Assembly: GCA_029210125.1 (NCBI GenBank)
Contig: JARGPR010000007.1
Span: 41,008-105,007, forward strand
Direction: 5' to 3'
Source: Pseudomonadales bacterium
GTDB lineage: Bacteria; Pseudomonadota; Gammaproteobacteria; Pseudomonadales; JAHRWD01
Length of the DNA stretch: 64,000 bases
The translations under genes were made by a program, and so were the position numbers. A model generated the notes under the pieces. The model saw nothing but the letters and a program-made list of their open reading frames with translations, made no database searches and was not told where the DNA came from. This document shows positions 11,156 to 21,666 of the stretch, one piece after another (the stretch's first letter is position 1; each line of letters starts with the position of its first letter).

Positions 11156-12338
11156 TTCTAGCAATCCTCCTTTTGATATTCGATTGCACTACAAAATGAT
11201 CGATCAAAGGAGCGAAAAGGTTGCAGAATAAAATGGCAAGCATCATGCCTTCGGGGAATGCTGGGTTGATCACACGGATTAAAATCACCATGAAGCCAAT
11301 CATCGCACCAAATACCCATTTTCCGGTATCGGTCATTGCCGCCGAGACCGGATCAGTAGCCATGTATACCAGTCCAAACATCAGCCCACCTAGAACAAAA
11401 TGCCATTGGGGAGGCATATTCATCATGGGGTTGGTTTCAGACCCAATCATATTAAAAAGTAGTGATGTAGCGATTACGCCAAGCGCGACACCTGACATGA
11501 TGCGCCATGATGCAAGTTTGGTTGCAAGCAATATGGCTGCACCCATCAGGATCGCGATGACTGAGGTTTCACCTATAGAGCCGGGCATATTACCAACAAA
11601 GGCATCCATCCAGGTTAAACCCACAGGTGCGCCGGTGGCTACTAGTGCTAACGGGGTTGCACCGGTAAATCCATCGACAGCTGTCCAGATAGTGTCACCA
11701 CTCATTGCTGCGGGGTAAGCGAAGAACAAAAATGCTCGACCGGTCAACGCTGGGTTGAGGAAGTTTTTCCCGGTACCGCCGAACACCTCTTTACCTACGA
11801 CCACCCCAAAAGTAATACCCAAAGCAACCTGCCAAAGAGGAATTGAAGGAGGAACAATTAATGCGAATAGTATTGAGGTCACAAAAAAACCTTCGCTTAC
11901 CTCATGTTTACGAATTACGCAGAACAATACTTCCCAAAAACCACCAACCGCGAAGGTAACCAAATAAATTGGAAGAAAATATGCAGCACCGTGCCAGAAA
12001 CAATCCCAAATACTGGTCGGGTCATAACCGGCAAACAGGCTAATCAACCCGCCGCGCCAGCCAGCAACTTCTGTAAGTCCGGCTGTTATCATGCCTGTGT
12101 TAGCCTGATAGCCAAGGTTGTACATACCAAACAACATGGGTGGAAATGCGGCTATCCAAACGGTAATCATAATTCGTTTTAGATCGATTCCGTCTCGAAC
12201 GTGAGAGCCGCTTTTGGTAACGCTAGGTGGGGTGTAAAAAATGGTATCTACTGCCTCATACAGTGGATACCATTTTTCGTATTTCCCGCCGGCATGAACC
12301 TGTGGTTCAATTTTGTCGAGTAAATTTCTCAATCCCAT
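11148..12338 (-). CDS. nqrB: Na+-translocating NADH-quinone reductase subunit B
   Basis: NqrB is the large membrane subunit that binds covalent FMN and riboflavin and contributes to the Na+ path. In 396 residues I see about ten hydrophobic helices and the flavinylation motif GFTGATPLA with acceptor T228, the site modified by ApbE. The protein is somewhat shorter than the 410-odd residues common in Vibrio, mainly in loops, and nothing essential appears missing. The gene follows nqrA by 48 bases. Confidence 0.97.
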   Translation of the reverse strand: MGLRNLLDKIEPQVHAGGKYEKWYPLYEAVDTIFYTPPSVTKSGSHVRDGIDLKRIMITVWIAAFPPMLFGMYNLGYQANTGMITAGLTEVAGWRGGLISLFAGYDPTSIWDCFWHGAAYFLPIYLVTFAVGGFWEVLFCVIRKHEVSEGFFVTSILFALIVPPSIPLWQVALGITFGVVVGKEVFGGTGKNFLNPALTGRAFLFFAYPAAMSGDTIWTAVDGFTGATPLALVATGAPVGLTWMDAFVGNMPGSIGETSVIAILMGAAILLATKLASWRIMSGVALGVIATSLLFNMIGSETNPMMNMPPQWHFVLGGLMFGLVYMATDPVSAAMTDTGKWVFGAMIGFMVILIRVINPAFPEGMMLAILFCNLFAPLIDHFVVQSNIKRRIARNG

Positions 12339-12386
12339 AGTTGGATTAACCTTGTATTATGTTTTAAAGAATTAGGGTTAGCGGGA

Positions 12387-13727
12387 CTAGCCTTCAAGCT
12401 CAATGGTAGTCAAGTTACTTCGAAGAATCGGACCGAACTCATATTTGCCAGGACAAACGTAGGTGCAGAGCGCAAGATCTTCTTCGTCCAGCTCAAGACA
12501 ACCCAACTTTTGAGCTGCATCTGTATCGCCGACAACCAATGATCGCAGTAGGTGAGATGCCAGAATATCAAGAGGCATTACGGCTTCATAGGAACCAACC
12601 GGGACCATCGGACGCTCACTCCCGTTAGTAGTGGTAGTCATTGGCAGCTTTAAACCTTTCATAAACTTGGAAATATAAACCCCAGTTACTGAATGACGGT
12701 CTCGACCAGCGGTAAGGTACCCCAGCAGCTCTCTTTCGCGGCCTTCTTTAAGTGCTGATACTTGGTTGTGATAACGCCCGAGATAAGCACTAGCCCCAAT
12801 AGCTTTACGGCCAGAGAGAACAGACCCGGAAATGACTCGATTTTCGTCAGCACGCAGCTCACCGGCAACAATTTCATCAATACTGGCACCAAGGCGAGTA
12901 CGGACTAAACGGGGCGTTTCGACCTGTGGACCTGCGAGCGAGATAAGCCTTTCTACGAACAGCCTACCTTCAGAAAAAAGTTTGCCTATAGCGACAACAT
13001 CCTGATAACCGATAGACCAAACTGTTTTAAATTCGCTTACTGGATCGAGATTATGGATATGGGTTCCAGCCAGTCCCGCTGGATGAGGTCCAGAAAACTG
13101 TTCGGAGCTAATGTTGGCGGATAAGCCTATGGACGGAAAGCCTTCGCCATGGCAGAGAAATGTTTTGCCATTTGTTAGTCTCGAAACGATATCAAGCCCT
13201 AATTGAAAAGCTTGCCGGTGATCCTTAATATAAATAACCGGGTCGAACGAAAGCGGCTCACTATCCGTTGCCGTAACAAAAATGGATGCTGGCGAGCTTT
13301 CTGCACCAGGTACTTTACTGTATGGGCGAGTTCTAAAGGCAGTCCACAACCCGGATGCCAACAGGTTCTTTTTAACCTGCTCTTGTGTAAGTTTTGATAT
13401 TTGTTCTGCCGAGTACACATCAAAGGTTTCTTCAGCATCACCTTCAACTTCAACTACCACGGATTGGAGTGCTCGTTTGGCCCCTCTATTGATGGCCGAT
13501 ACAGTACCCGCAGCTGGAGAACAAAAGTTTACGCCGGGGTTTTTCTTATCGGTAAAAAGAACCTGCCCCAGTTTAACCTGGTCGCCAATGGCAACCTGCA
13601 TAGTTGGCTTTAAACCAACATAATCGGGGCCGATAAGAGCAACTGATCGAACCTTTCGGCTTTCGTCAATTTCGCTCGACGGGGCACCGCTAATAGGAAG
13701 ATCTAACCCTTTGTTGATCTTAATCAT
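12387..13727 (-). CDS. nqrA: Na+-translocating NADH-quinone reductase subunit A
   Basis: NqrA is the peripheral cytoplasmic subunit implicated in quinone binding. The 446 residues match the family, starting [14 protein letters not shown] and ending with [26 protein letters not shown]. The TxxDxxP-like and [10 protein letters not shown] segments typical of the RnfC/NqrA fold are present. It is the first gene of nqrABCDEF-apbE-nqrM. The complex pumps Na+ while reducing ubiquinone and suits a marine or saline lifestyle. A -10 hexamer and an inverted repeat lie upstream. Confidence 0.97.
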   Translation of the reverse strand: MIKINKGLDLPISGAPSSEIDESRKVRSVALIGPDYVGLKPTMQVAIGDQVKLGQVLFTDKKNPGVNFCSPAAGTVSAINRGAKRALQSVVVEVEGDAEETFDVYSAEQISKLTQEQVKKNLLASGLWTAFRTRPYSKVPGAESSPASIFVTATDSEPLSFDPVIYIKDHRQAFQLGLDIVSRLTNGKTFLCHGEGFPSIGLSANISSEQFSGPHPAGLAGTHIHNLDPVSEFKTVWSIGYQDVVAIGKLFSEGRLFVERLISLAGPQVETPRLVRTRLGASIDEIVAGELRADENRVISGSVLSGRKAIGASAYLGRYHNQVSALKEGRERELLGYLTAGRDRHSVTGVYISKFMKGLKLPMTTTTNGSERPMVPVGSYEAVMPLDILASHLLRSLVVGDTDAAQKLGCLELDEEDLALCTYVCPGKYEFGPILRSNLTTIELEG

Positions 13728-13771
13728 ATTGATGAATCCAAAATACTATCCTGATTAACCAGACAGGTCGC

Positions 13772-13799
13772 TCTCTACGTAGCATGAGTTACGTAGAGA
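13772..13799 (-). promoter_or_regulatory. Inverted repeat in the nqr operon leader
   Basis: Perfect 10-bp arms TCTCTACGTA / TACGTAGAGA are separated by 8 bases, about 45 bases upstream of the nqrA ATG. If the TATAAT at 13822-13827 is the promoter, the repeat lies within the first 50 bases of the 5' UTR. It could be an mRNA hairpin or an operator just downstream of the promoter. There is no T-tract, so it does not look like a terminator. Function is unproven. Confidence 0.5.
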
Positions 13800-13821
13800 T
13801 TGCCGCCAAAAAATTAATGGA

Positions 13822-13827
13822 ATTATA
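13822..13827 (-). promoter_or_regulatory. Candidate -10 element for the nqr operon
   Basis: On the minus strand this hexamer reads TATAAT, a perfect sigma-70 -10 match, about 95 bases upstream of nqrA. The matching -35 is weak (TAGAAA-like about 17 bases upstream), so activation by a regulator would be expected. This is inferred from sequence only. Confidence 0.45.
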
Positions 13828-13915
13828 CCGCTAGAAACGACTTATTTCTACCCCGGCACACGTGAAAAAATGCCGCCCAATAACATGTAACGAGACCATA
13901 AACCCCAAGTCGCCG

Positions 13916-15352
13916 CTAGGCTGGTATAACAGGGTATGAAATTCCTGCCATACGCTGCAGCACTCGTATTACCTGGCAGCTGTACCCGTACTCATTGTCA
14001 TACCACACATAAAGGACCACGCCATCTGCAGTGACAGCGGTGGCCTCGGAGTCGACCACACCGGCATGATCTGACCCAACAAAATCACTTGAAACTACTT
14101 CGCTGGAATTCACGTAATCAATTTGTCGAGACAGGTTTGAGTGAAGAGCGCAGTCCCTCAAGAAGCTGTTCAGATTTTCGACGTTAGGTACTTTATCTAA
14201 TTTTAAGTTCATGATAGCCAGGGATACATTGGCTGTTGGTACGCGTATTGCGTTACCGGTTAGCTTCCCCTCAAGCTCAGGCAAAGCTTTTGCTACCGCC
14301 GTTGCGGCACCGGTTTCAGTGATGACCATATTCAGCGGAGCAGCTCTGCCGCGACGACTACCTGTGTGATAGTTATCTAGCAAATTTTGATCATTGGTAT
14401 AGGCGTGTACAGTTTCAACATGACCGCTTTGGATGCCGTATTCGTCGTTCATAACCTTGAGAACAGGGGCAATAGCGTTAGTGGTACAGGAGGCGGCGGA
14501 AATAATAGGTTGGTCGCCAATTTTATCTTCGTTTAGACCATGCACAACGTTGGTAATATCTCCTTTCCCTGGAGCAGTTAGCAATACCCGTGATACACCC
14601 TTGGCGCTGAGGTGCCGAGACAGACCTTTTTCATCTCGCCAAACCCCGGTATTGTCAATCACGATTGCGTTATTAATACCGTATTCAGTGTAATCGACCT
14701 CTTCAGGAGCACCTGAATATATAATCTTGATCCGATTACCATTCGCGATAATTTCGCTATTTTCTTCGTCAAGGGAAATCGTACCCTGAAATGGCCCGTG
14801 AACAGAGTCACGACGCAACAAGCTTGCACGCTTTTTAATATCGTTAGCGGCTCCGCCTTTACGAACAACGATTGCTTTAAGCCGCAGCAGATCACCACCG
14901 CCGGTTTTCTCTATCAATAGGCGCGCCAATAAACGCCCAATTCGCCCAAAACCGTACAAGACAACGTCCTGAGGCGCTGGGATTGGCGAGTGCCGATTAC
15001 CAATAAGATCCGCAACTTCTTTCTTTACAAACGCCTCAATAGGTTCGCTGCCATCATATTTGCTAGCGAGTTTTGCGACATCAATCCGCGCGGGCCCTAA
15101 ATCAAGCTCGCTTAAGGTTTTTATGATTGGATATGTATCCACAACGGTCAGCTCTATCCCTGCTACTTTTCGTGCAAACCGATGGGTTTTTAATATCCCA
15201 ATCACTGAGTGATTGACCAATGCACGATCATAAATGTAGGTAACTACATTCATCTCTCGAACTAGCCTACCGATCATCGGAATCATGGCCTCGGCCAGAG
15301 ACTCACCGTTTTTCCAATCTAGTAACGTACCTTCAAGGTTTTCGTTAGTCAC
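13916..15352 (-). CDS. gap: Glyceraldehyde-3-phosphate dehydrogenase, long form with N-terminal extension
   Basis: This NAD(P)-dependent enzyme interconverts glyceraldehyde-3-phosphate and 1,3-bisphosphoglycerate. The 478 residues exceed the usual 330. Residues 1 to about 125 form an extra helical N-terminal region; the Rossmann motif GFGRIGR is at 134-140 and the catalytic SCTTNA has C289. C-terminal landmarks DNEYGYS and HAYTNDQN are intact. Such long Gap proteins are found in Vibrio and Pseudomonas, often beside nqr. The extension's role is not evident from sequence. The gene is separate from nqrA (188-base gap holding the nqr promoter) and probably has its own promoter. Whether it works in glycolysis or gluconeogenesis cannot be told. 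Confidence 0.93.
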   Translation of the reverse strand: MTNENLEGTLLDWKNGESLAEAMIPMIGRLVREMNVVTYIYDRALVNHSVIGILKTHRFARKVAGIELTVVDTYPIIKTLSELDLGPARIDVAKLASKYDGSEPIEAFVKKEVADLIGNRHSPIPAPQDVVLYGFGRIGRLLARLLIEKTGGGDLLRLKAIVVRKGGAANDIKKRASLLRRDSVHGPFQGTISLDEENSEIIANGNRIKIIYSGAPEEVDYTEYGINNAIVIDNTGVWRDEKGLSRHLSAKGVSRVLLTAPGKGDITNVVHGLNEDKIGDQPIISAASCTTNAIAPVLKVMNDEYGIQSGHVETVHAYTNDQNLLDNYHTGSRRGRAAPLNMVITETGAATAVAKALPELEGKLTGNAIRVPTANVSLAIMNLKLDKVPNVENLNSFLRDCALHSNLSRQIDYVNSSEVVSSDFVGSDHAGVVDSEATAVTADGVVLYVWYDNEYGYSCQVIRVLQRMAGISYPVIPA

Positions 15353-15657
15353 AAATCCTACCCTTTAAGTTAAAAGCATCAGTGAAGAATAGCGCACAGG
15401 CAATGGCAACAGAGCCTGAATACGATTTTAGGCGTGCGCATTCTAACAGGTTGACCATCCAAATCTAATGGCTAACAGTAAATTTGTGGTTATTTTTTGA
15501 TTCTATGCTGGCGGCGAGACCCCACACTTATTTAACCCTGAAGCCGGAGCCTATCCAACAAAAAGCCAAAAATTCGCTGGAATCTAGTTGTTCTACCATA
15601 CTTACCGAACCTGAACGTATTGCCAAGCGCACGCAACTATATGTATATGTTTTTATC

Positions 15658-16287
15658 ATGTTTTTATCGAAAGTAGCATTGCTCATCGCTTTCGAGGCCA
15701 TTGTTTTTCTGATCATAGGAAATGCAGCCTTCGTGTTGTTATTCCTATCTCAAAAAAAGAAAACCGCTGCCTTGGAGAGCGGCGCGAGCCAGCCTAACGC
15801 AGCATCGACCAAACAACCTTTGGAAGAAAAGACAAGCTACCAGATGCAGATTAAAGAATCCCTCAGACAGCTTTCTGATTCACTACCTGATCTGATGCCG
15901 TGCTCTGATCCACATGCCTTTGCTATAGCATCCGATCAAGAACAGGCAAAAATAATTCGTTATCTTGTTCTGGGCCATGAAAAACAGATTATTGATAACA
16001 TTGAAGCTGAGAATGAGCTTGCGGCACCCTTGGTTGCCGCGGTTAATCAACTTTTCCCTGATACGCCGGGTGAAACACCAACCGATAAAGCCAATGAGGC
16101 AGCAGATAAATCGGAAAGTGACATAAACGCAGAGATAGAGCAGCTCAACAACCAAAATAAGATGCACCAAGAGCTGATTAGTAAATTTGCTCTGGAAAGC
16201 CGCGATATGCTGAGCTGCATCAACACATTGGAAAACGAAAACCTAGATTTGCGAAAACTTATAGAGCTGAAGGCAGGACCGCAATAA
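15658..16287 (+). CDS. Unknown membrane-anchored coiled-coil protein
   Basis: I do not recognise this gene. From the ATG at 15658 it encodes 209 residues: an N-terminal hydrophobic helix (LLIAFEAIVFLIIGNAAFVLLFL), a basic QKKKT stop-transfer segment, a low-complexity Ser/Pro/Gln linker, a middle region, and a C-terminal heptad-like stretch (INAEIEQLNNQNKMHQELI and ENENLDLRKLIEL) likely to form a coiled coil. The topology suggests a single-pass inner-membrane protein with a cytoplasmic rod. The frame stays open upstream to a TTG at 15484, but the preceding residues look non-coding and lack a binding site, so I prefer the shorter form. It diverges from gap and converges on nfuA. Confidence 0.55.
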   Translation: MFLSKVALLIAFEAIVFLIIGNAAFVLLFLSQKKKTAALESGASQPNAASTKQPLEEKTSYQMQIKESLRQLSDSLPDLMPCSDPHAFAIASDQEQAKIIRYLVLGHEKQIIDNIEAENELAAPLVAAVNQLFPDTPGETPTDKANEAADKSESDINAEIEQLNNQNKMHQELISKFALESRDMLSCINTLENENLDLRKLIELKAGPQ

Positions 16288-16390
16288 TATTTACTGGAAC
16301 GTAAATCGGTCGCATCAAATTAGTATCCAAACCACCCTAGCATAAGCTACCGAATACCGAAGGATCATTGCTACTATAATTGCCAAAAGT

Positions 16391-16972
16391 CTATTTGTAA
16401 TAGGCGTTATCACGAACACTGTGATCAGTAACATCACGCACCGCGTTAATCTCTGCAACTTTCTCGATGAGCACCTTCTCAACACCTTCTTTGAGGGTTT
16501 CATCGACCATTCCGCAGCCCTGGCAACCACCACCGAATTGCAATACAGCCACACCATCATCGACCACTTCAACCAAACTTACCTCACCACCGTGACTTGC
16601 TAGCCCGGGGTTTATTTCGGTATAGAGGATATGATTGATTCGGTCGTCTAACGGGCTGTCTTTATCAATTTTCCCAATTTTCGCAAAGGGAGCCTTGATG
16701 GTTAGTTGGCCACCAAAACGGTCTGAAGCGTAATCTACCAGTGCATCCTCAAGGAATGGCAGGCTTTTCTGTTCAATAAAACCGTTGAACCCGTCGTACT
16801 CTATTGCAATATCGTCTTCCTCTTGATCCCCTGGCTTGCAGTAAGCTATACAACTTTCCGCACTCGGTGTACCCGGTTCAGAAACAAAAATTCTGACAGC
16901 AACGTCTGGTTCATCGTGATTACCCAACAGTTCGGCGAGGTATTTTTGAGCGGACTCGGTAATGGTTAACAT
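16391..16972 (-). CDS. nfuA: Fe/S biogenesis protein NfuA
   Basis: NfuA carries and transfers [4Fe-4S] clusters to apo-enzymes such as aconitase and lipoyl synthase. The 193 residues contain an N-terminal degenerate A-type carrier-like domain (starting [16 protein letters not shown]) and a C-terminal Nfu domain. The cluster-binding CxxC is C150-x2-C153 in [16 protein letters not shown], nearly the same numbering as E. coli NfuA (149 and 152). It is monocistronic and diverges from metH, with 204 bases between starts. Confidence 0.95.
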   Translation of the reverse strand: MLTITESAQKYLAELLGNHDEPDVAVRIFVSEPGTPSAESCIAYCKPGDQEEDDIAIEYDGFNGFIEQKSLPFLEDALVDYASDRFGGQLTIKAPFAKIGKIDKDSPLDDRINHILYTEINPGLASHGGEVSLVEVVDDGVAVLQFGGGCQGCGMVDETLKEGVEKVLIEKVAEINAVRDVTDHSVRDNAYYK

Positions 16973-17176
16973 GTCTATACTCGGTTGAGGTTCAAGTTAA
17001 GTTAAATCAACGGCGAATGACCCAATGCTGATGCGATGATCGTACAACTCGTATCAAACATAAGGGAATCAACGGATTAATCTGGTAAAGTAGCACTTTT
17101 AGAGATCGCAAAAAACCATAAAATTATTCCGGTTTTTGAAGTTTTAGTTTTTCCGAATTTAGGACCCGAACATTAC

Positions 17177-20100
17177 ATGAAAGATCGTCTTCAACGCAGC
17201 ACTTTACTATCCAATCGTCTTAGAGAATCCATCCTTGTACTGGATGGTGCCATGGGCACGATGATTCAAGACTACAACCTACAGGAGCATGATTTTCGGG
17301 GCGATAAGTTTACCGAGCATGGGATCGATCTCAAGGGAAATAATGACCTTTTAAGTATTACCCGACCAGACGTAATTCTGAACATTCACCTTGAATATCT
17401 GGCGGCCGGCGCAGATATCATTGAAACCAACACATTCAATTCTACTCGGGTATCGCAAGCAGACTACCAATTAGAGACCCAGGTTCCGGAGCTAAACTTC
17501 AAGGCTGCGCAGATTGCCAGGCAAGCAGCGGATCAAGTAACTGCTGAAAACCCCGATAAACCACGGTTTGTCGCCGGTGTACTGGGGCCGACTGGCCAAA
17601 CTACTTCGATCTCACCTGATGTAAATGATCCCGGCTTCCGAGGGATTACCTTTGATGAGCTGGTTGAAAACTACTACGAAGCAACCGATGGTCTGGTCAA
17701 GGGTGGAGCGGACATCATCCTGATCGAAACAGTATTCGACACTTTAAACTGCAAGGCTGCTATTTTTGCGGTGCAGCAATATTTTGAAGATCAGCAGCTG
17801 GAATTACCCATCATGATCTCTGGCACCATCACTGATGCCAGTGGCCGCACCCTTTCAGGCCAGACTCCCAGTGCATTCTGGTATTCAGTCGAGCATGCCA
17901 AGCCTCTATCTGTAGGGTTAAACTGCGCATTGGGTGCTAGTGAACTGCGTCCTCACCTTGAGGAGCTATCAAATATCGCTGATACCGCCATATCCGCACA
18001 TCCCAATGCCGGATTACCAAATGAGTTTGGTGAATATGATCAAAGTCCTGAACAGATGGCAGAGATCATTGAAGAATTCATGACATCCGGTTTTGTGAAT
18101 ATTATCGGCGGCTGCTGCGGTACCTCCCCTGCTCATATCCGCGCTATCGCAGAGGTTGCAGCAAAGCACAATCCGCGACTTACCCCAGATATCAAGCCTG
18201 CCACTCGTCTTTCTGGCCTTGAACCATTTGTTATCGATGAAGATTCACTATTTGTGAATGTCGGCGAGCGTAACAACATTACCGGCTCGGCCAAATTCAA
18301 ACGACTGATTTTAGAGGAGAACTATACCGAAGCTCTGGAAGTAGCCCAGCAGCAAGTTGAGGCTGGTGCGCAGATCATCGACATAAATATGGACGAGGGC
18401 ATGCTTGATTCAAAGGCCGCGATGGTGACCTTTTTGAATCTGGTCGCCTCTGAGCCAGATATTTCCCGAGTCCCTATTATGGTTGATTCCTCAAAATGGG
18501 AGGTGATTGAAGCAGGTTTAAAATGCATCCAGGGTAAAGGCATCGTTAACTCGATCAGCCTTAAAGAGGGTGAAGAAAGCTTCATTAAATACGCAAAACT
18601 ATGCCGAAGATACGGTGCAGCGGTTATCGTCATGGCTTTTGATGAAGAGGGTCAGGCAGATACGGCGGAACGTAAAAATGAGATATGTAGCCGATCCTAT
18701 AAAGTCCTGGTAGAAAAAGTCGGCTTTCCGCCTCAGGATATTATCTTTGATCCCAATATTTTTGCCGTTGCAACCGGTATTGAAGAGCACAATAACTATG
18801 CCCTCGATTTTATAAATGCCTGCCGTTTCATTAAAAGCAACCTCCCCCATGCTTTGATTTCTGGCGGGGTCAGTAACGTTTCCTTTTCCTTCCGTGGTAA
18901 CAACGTAGTTCGTGAAGCCATCCATGCGGTGTTCCTCTATCACTGTATCCGTGAAGGCATGGATATGGGTATCGTGAACGCTGGCCAGCTAGCCATTTAC
19001 AACGAAATACCCGAACGTTTACGAGAAGCGGTTGAAGACGTGGTGCTCAACAGACGCGAGGACAGTACTGACCGGTTACTGGAAATTGCCAACGATTACG
19101 TGGGCGAAGCAGGAAAAAAACAGGTCGAGAACCTTGAATGGCGCGAACTGCCTGTTGAGGAACGAATGAGCTATGCATTGGTTAAAGGTATCACTAACTT
19201 TATTGTTGAGGATGCTGAAGAAGCGCGGCAGGCAATGGATAAGCCGATTCAGGTGATCGAAGGTCCACTAATGGCGGGTATGGATCGAGTTGGAGACCTA
19301 TTTGCTGAAGGCCAGATGTTTCTGCCCCAGGTAGTGAAAAGCGCACGGGTAATGAAACAGGCAGTAGCCTATCTGGTGCCCTTTATTGATGCTGAAAAAG
19401 ATGGCAAAGCCAAGAGCAACGGCAAAATACTGATGGCTACCGTAAAGGGTGACGTTCATGATATTGGCAAGAATATCGTTGGTGTTGTACTTCAATGCAA
19501 CAACTTCGAGGTAATTGATATCGGCGTGATGGTTTCCTGCGAAAAAATTCTTGCTGAAGCAAAGGAGCACGACGTTGATATCATCGGCCTTAGCGGATTG
19601 ATCACACCATCCCTTGAAGAGATGGCCCACGTCGCTTCAGAGATGCAACGGCAGGGTTTTAACCTGCCTCTGATGATTGGCGGCGCAACCACTTCCAAGG
19701 CCCATACAGCGGTAAAAATTGAACCCAATTATCAGAATGATCTTGCGATTTATGTCGCGGATGCATCCAGAAGCGTGGGCGTGGCAGCAAACTTAATGAA
19801 GGCCGAAAGCAAAGCAGCCTATATCACCGAGCATCGGCAGGAATACGCCACAGTGCGTGAACGCGTGCTTGCCCGCAGAAAAAAGGCTGATTTAATTCCT
19901 TACGAGCAAGCCTGTGCGCATGGTGCAAATATTGACTGGTCAAACTACCAGCCAAAGGTACCGCAGCAAATTGGTGCTCGCGTGCTGCAGGATTATCCAC
20001 TTGAATCGTTGCTCGACACCATTGACTGGAATCCCTTCTTTATTACCTGGGACTTGAAGGGCAAATACCCAGACATTTTAACCCATGAAAAACTGGGCGA

Positions 20101-20869
20101 AGCGGCTACCCAATTATTCGATGACGCCCAAGCAATGCTGAAAGAGATCGTCGATAAAAAATTGATTACGGCTAATGCCGTGTATGGAATTTGGCCCGCC
20201 GGTCGAACGGGGGCTGACGATGTAGAGGTTTACGCTACCGAAGAACGGAATGCACCGATCGAAACGCTGCATTTTGTTCGTCAGCAACAGCGCAAACCGA
20301 ATGATAACCCCTACCTGAGTCTGGCGGACTATATCGCTCCTGCAGACAGTGGCGCACAGGATTATATCGGTGCCTTTGTGGTGACTACTGGAATTCATGT
20401 TGATGAGCTAGCAAGAGAGTACGAATCACAACATGATGATTACCGATCCATCATGATAAAAGCACTGGCAGATCGCTTAGCCGAGTCCTTTGCAGAGCAT
20501 CTTCATCTGCGAGTCAGGAAAGAGTTTTGGGGGTTCGCTAACGATGAATCCCTGAACAATCAGGAGCTTATCAAAGAAAAGTATCAGGGCATCCGCCCTG
20601 CCCCAGGTTACCCCGCCTGCCCTGAACACAGTGAAAAAACCACTTTATTTAGATTGCTTGATGCGGAAAAATCTACGGGTGTTTCTCTTACTGAACACTA
20701 TGCGATGAACCCCGCAGCATCTGTGAGCGGGTACTACTTTAGCCACCCGGAATCACGTTACTTTGGTGTCGGTAAAGTGGCTGAAGATCAGGTCATAGAC
20801 TTGGCTAACAGGAAGAACATCGACCAAAAACAGATGGAACGCCTACTCCAGGCCAATCTGGGCTTCTAA
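17177..20869 (+). CDS. metH: Cobalamin-dependent methionine synthase
   Basis: MetH transfers the methyl group of 5-methyltetrahydrofolate to homocysteine via methylcobalamin. The 1230 residues contain all four modules: homocysteine domain with zinc ligands C250, C313 and C314 (GGCCGTS); folate-binding TIM barrel ([13 protein letters not shown] onward); cobalamin domain with DVHDIGKN, whose H761 is the lower axial cobalt ligand; and the C-terminal AdoMet reactivation domain ([12 protein letters not shown]). I see no B12-riboswitch box in the 204-base upstream region. The enzyme needs imported or synthesised cobalamin; no B12 genes are in the window. Confidence 0.97.
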   Translation: MKDRLQRSTLLSNRLRESILVLDGAMGTMIQDYNLQEHDFRGDKFTEHGIDLKGNNDLLSITRPDVILNIHLEYLAAGADIIETNTFNSTRVSQADYQLETQVPELNFKAAQIARQAADQVTAENPDKPRFVAGVLGPTGQTTSISPDVNDPGFRGITFDELVENYYEATDGLVKGGADIILIETVFDTLNCKAAIFAVQQYFEDQQLELPIMISGTITDASGRTLSGQTPSAFWYSVEHAKPLSVGLNCALGASELRPHLEELSNIADTAISAHPNAGLPNEFGEYDQSPEQMAEIIEEFMTSGFVNIIGGCCGTSPAHIRAIAEVAAKHNPRLTPDIKPATRLSGLEPFVIDEDSLFVNVGERNNITGSAKFKRLILEENYTEALEVAQQQVEAGAQIIDINMDEGMLDSKAAMVTFLNLVASEPDISRVPIMVDSSKWEVIEAGLKCIQGKGIVNSISLKEGEESFIKYAKLCRRYGAAVIVMAFDEEGQADTAERKNEICSRSYKVLVEKVGFPPQDIIFDPNIFAVATGIEEHNNYALDFINACRFIKSNLPHALISGGVSNVSFSFRGNNVVREAIHAVFLYHCIREGMDMGIVNAGQLAIYNEIPERLREAVEDVVLNRREDSTDRLLEIANDYVGEAGKKQVENLEWRELPVEERMSYALVKGITNFIVEDAEEARQAMDKPIQVIEGPLMAGMDRVGDLFAEGQMFLPQVVKSARVMKQAVAYLVPFIDAEKDGKAKSNGKILMATVKGDVHDIGKNIVGVVLQCNNFEVIDIGVMVSCEKILAEAKEHDVDIIGLSGLITPSLEEMAHVASEMQRQGFNLPLMIGGATTSKAHTAVKIEPNYQNDLAIYVADASRSVGVAANLMKAESKAAYITEHRQEYATVRERVLARRKKADLIPYEQACAHGANIDWSNYQPKVPQQIGARVLQDYPLESLLDTIDWNPFFITWDLKGKYPDILTHEKLGEAATQLFDDAQAMLKEIVDKKLITANAVYGIWPAGRTGADDVEVYATEERNAPIETLHFVRQQQRKPNDNPYLSLADYIAPADSGAQDYIGAFVVTTGIHVDELAREYESQHDDYRSIMIKALADRLAESFAEHLHLRVRKEFWGFANDESLNNQELIKEKYQGIRPAPGYPACPEHSEKTTLFRLLDAEKSTGVSLTEHYAMNPAASVSGYYFSHPESRYFGVGKVAEDQVIDLANRKNIDQKQMERLLQANLGF

Positions 20870-21122
20870 AGCTTAAGATTGGGTAAATGAAGGTTGGGTG
20901 AATACACAACAGACACTCGATATTTCTATGGCTACCTCCCATCTAAAGATGTATTTTATTTATATCTTTTTATCCGATTAGTAGTTCGCATATCTAGCTA
21001 ACTCGGTAAGGACAAAAAGGTATTTAGATATGGTGTTTAGTCGCTCCATTTTAAGCGCTGCTCAGCTACTTTAAGCAGCTGTAACCCCCTTTAGCCCAAC
21101 AAAAAAAGGTTCACTGCTAAAT

Positions 21123-21626
21123 ATGCATCCACAAGCCACCGATACGCAGCCCTGGTATAAACAATTCTGGCCATGGTTTGTGCTGGCCATTCCCGCCACA
21201 TCGGTCATTCTCAGCATGATTTTTGTCTATTTTTCGGTTAACGGTGCAGATACGTTAGTCGTTGATGATTATTACAAACAAGGTTTGGCAATCAATCAGC
21301 AGTTAAGTCGTATTGATGCCGCTACCGGGCGTTCGATCAATGCACAACTTAATTTTAATGTTGAAGATGCTGTGGTTGCCTTACGATTAAATGGTGAATT
21401 CAGCGCCGTTCCAGAATCGCTCAAGCTAGAAATGATTCACCCTACGCTGCAGCAAAGAGATCAATTTATAATGCTCACCAAAAGCGCAAATCGATATTAC
21501 ACGGCTCCACTTAAATTTGATGTGAGTGGCAATTGGCATATCCACCTTTCTTCTCCCGAGGGGGATTGGCTGATCAAAAACAGTGCTGCGCTGCCCTCAA
21601 CGGACTCTATTTCACTGATTCCGTAA
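21123..21626 (+). CDS. ccoH: cbb3 oxidase assembly protein CcoH/FixH family
   Basis: This 167-residue protein has one N-terminal membrane helix (FWPWFVLAIPATSVILSMIFVYF) and the FixH-type VDDYYKQGLAINQQ segment just after it. A periplasmic immunoglobulin-like domain ending in GNWHIHL follows. CcoH/FixH acts with CcoI and CcoS in maturation of cytochrome cbb3 oxidase at the inner membrane. It is followed by ccoI after 40 bases. Unusually, the structural ccoNOPQ and ccoG genes are not upstream; metH is. Confidence 0.85.
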   Translation: MHPQATDTQPWYKQFWPWFVLAIPATSVILSMIFVYFSVNGADTLVVDDYYKQGLAINQQLSRIDAATGRSINAQLNFNVEDAVVALRLNGEFSAVPESLKLEMIHPTLQQRDQFIMLTKSANRYYTAPLKFDVSGNWHIHLSSPEGDWLIKNSAALPSTDSISLIP

Positions 21627-21666
21627 CCCTCGCTCTTATAAAAAACCTCGAGTTGCACGTAGTTAT

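Noticed and set aside
11221..11718. 165-codon open frame on the plus strand opposite nqrB
   Set aside because: Shadow of nqrB in the antisense frame; no homology-like motifs and no ribosome binding site.
15484..15657. Upstream extension of the unknown coiled-coil gene to a TTG
   Set aside because: No binding site, unlikely residues before the membrane helix; the ATG at 15658 directly precedes the anchor.
16973..17176. Possible cobalamin riboswitch before metH
   Set aside because: No B12-box-like sequence or matching fold seen in the 204-base region.
20870..21122. Fnr/Anr box before ccoH
   Set aside because: No TTGAT-N4-ATCAA or close match found by eye; only a weak hairpin near 21058-21080.
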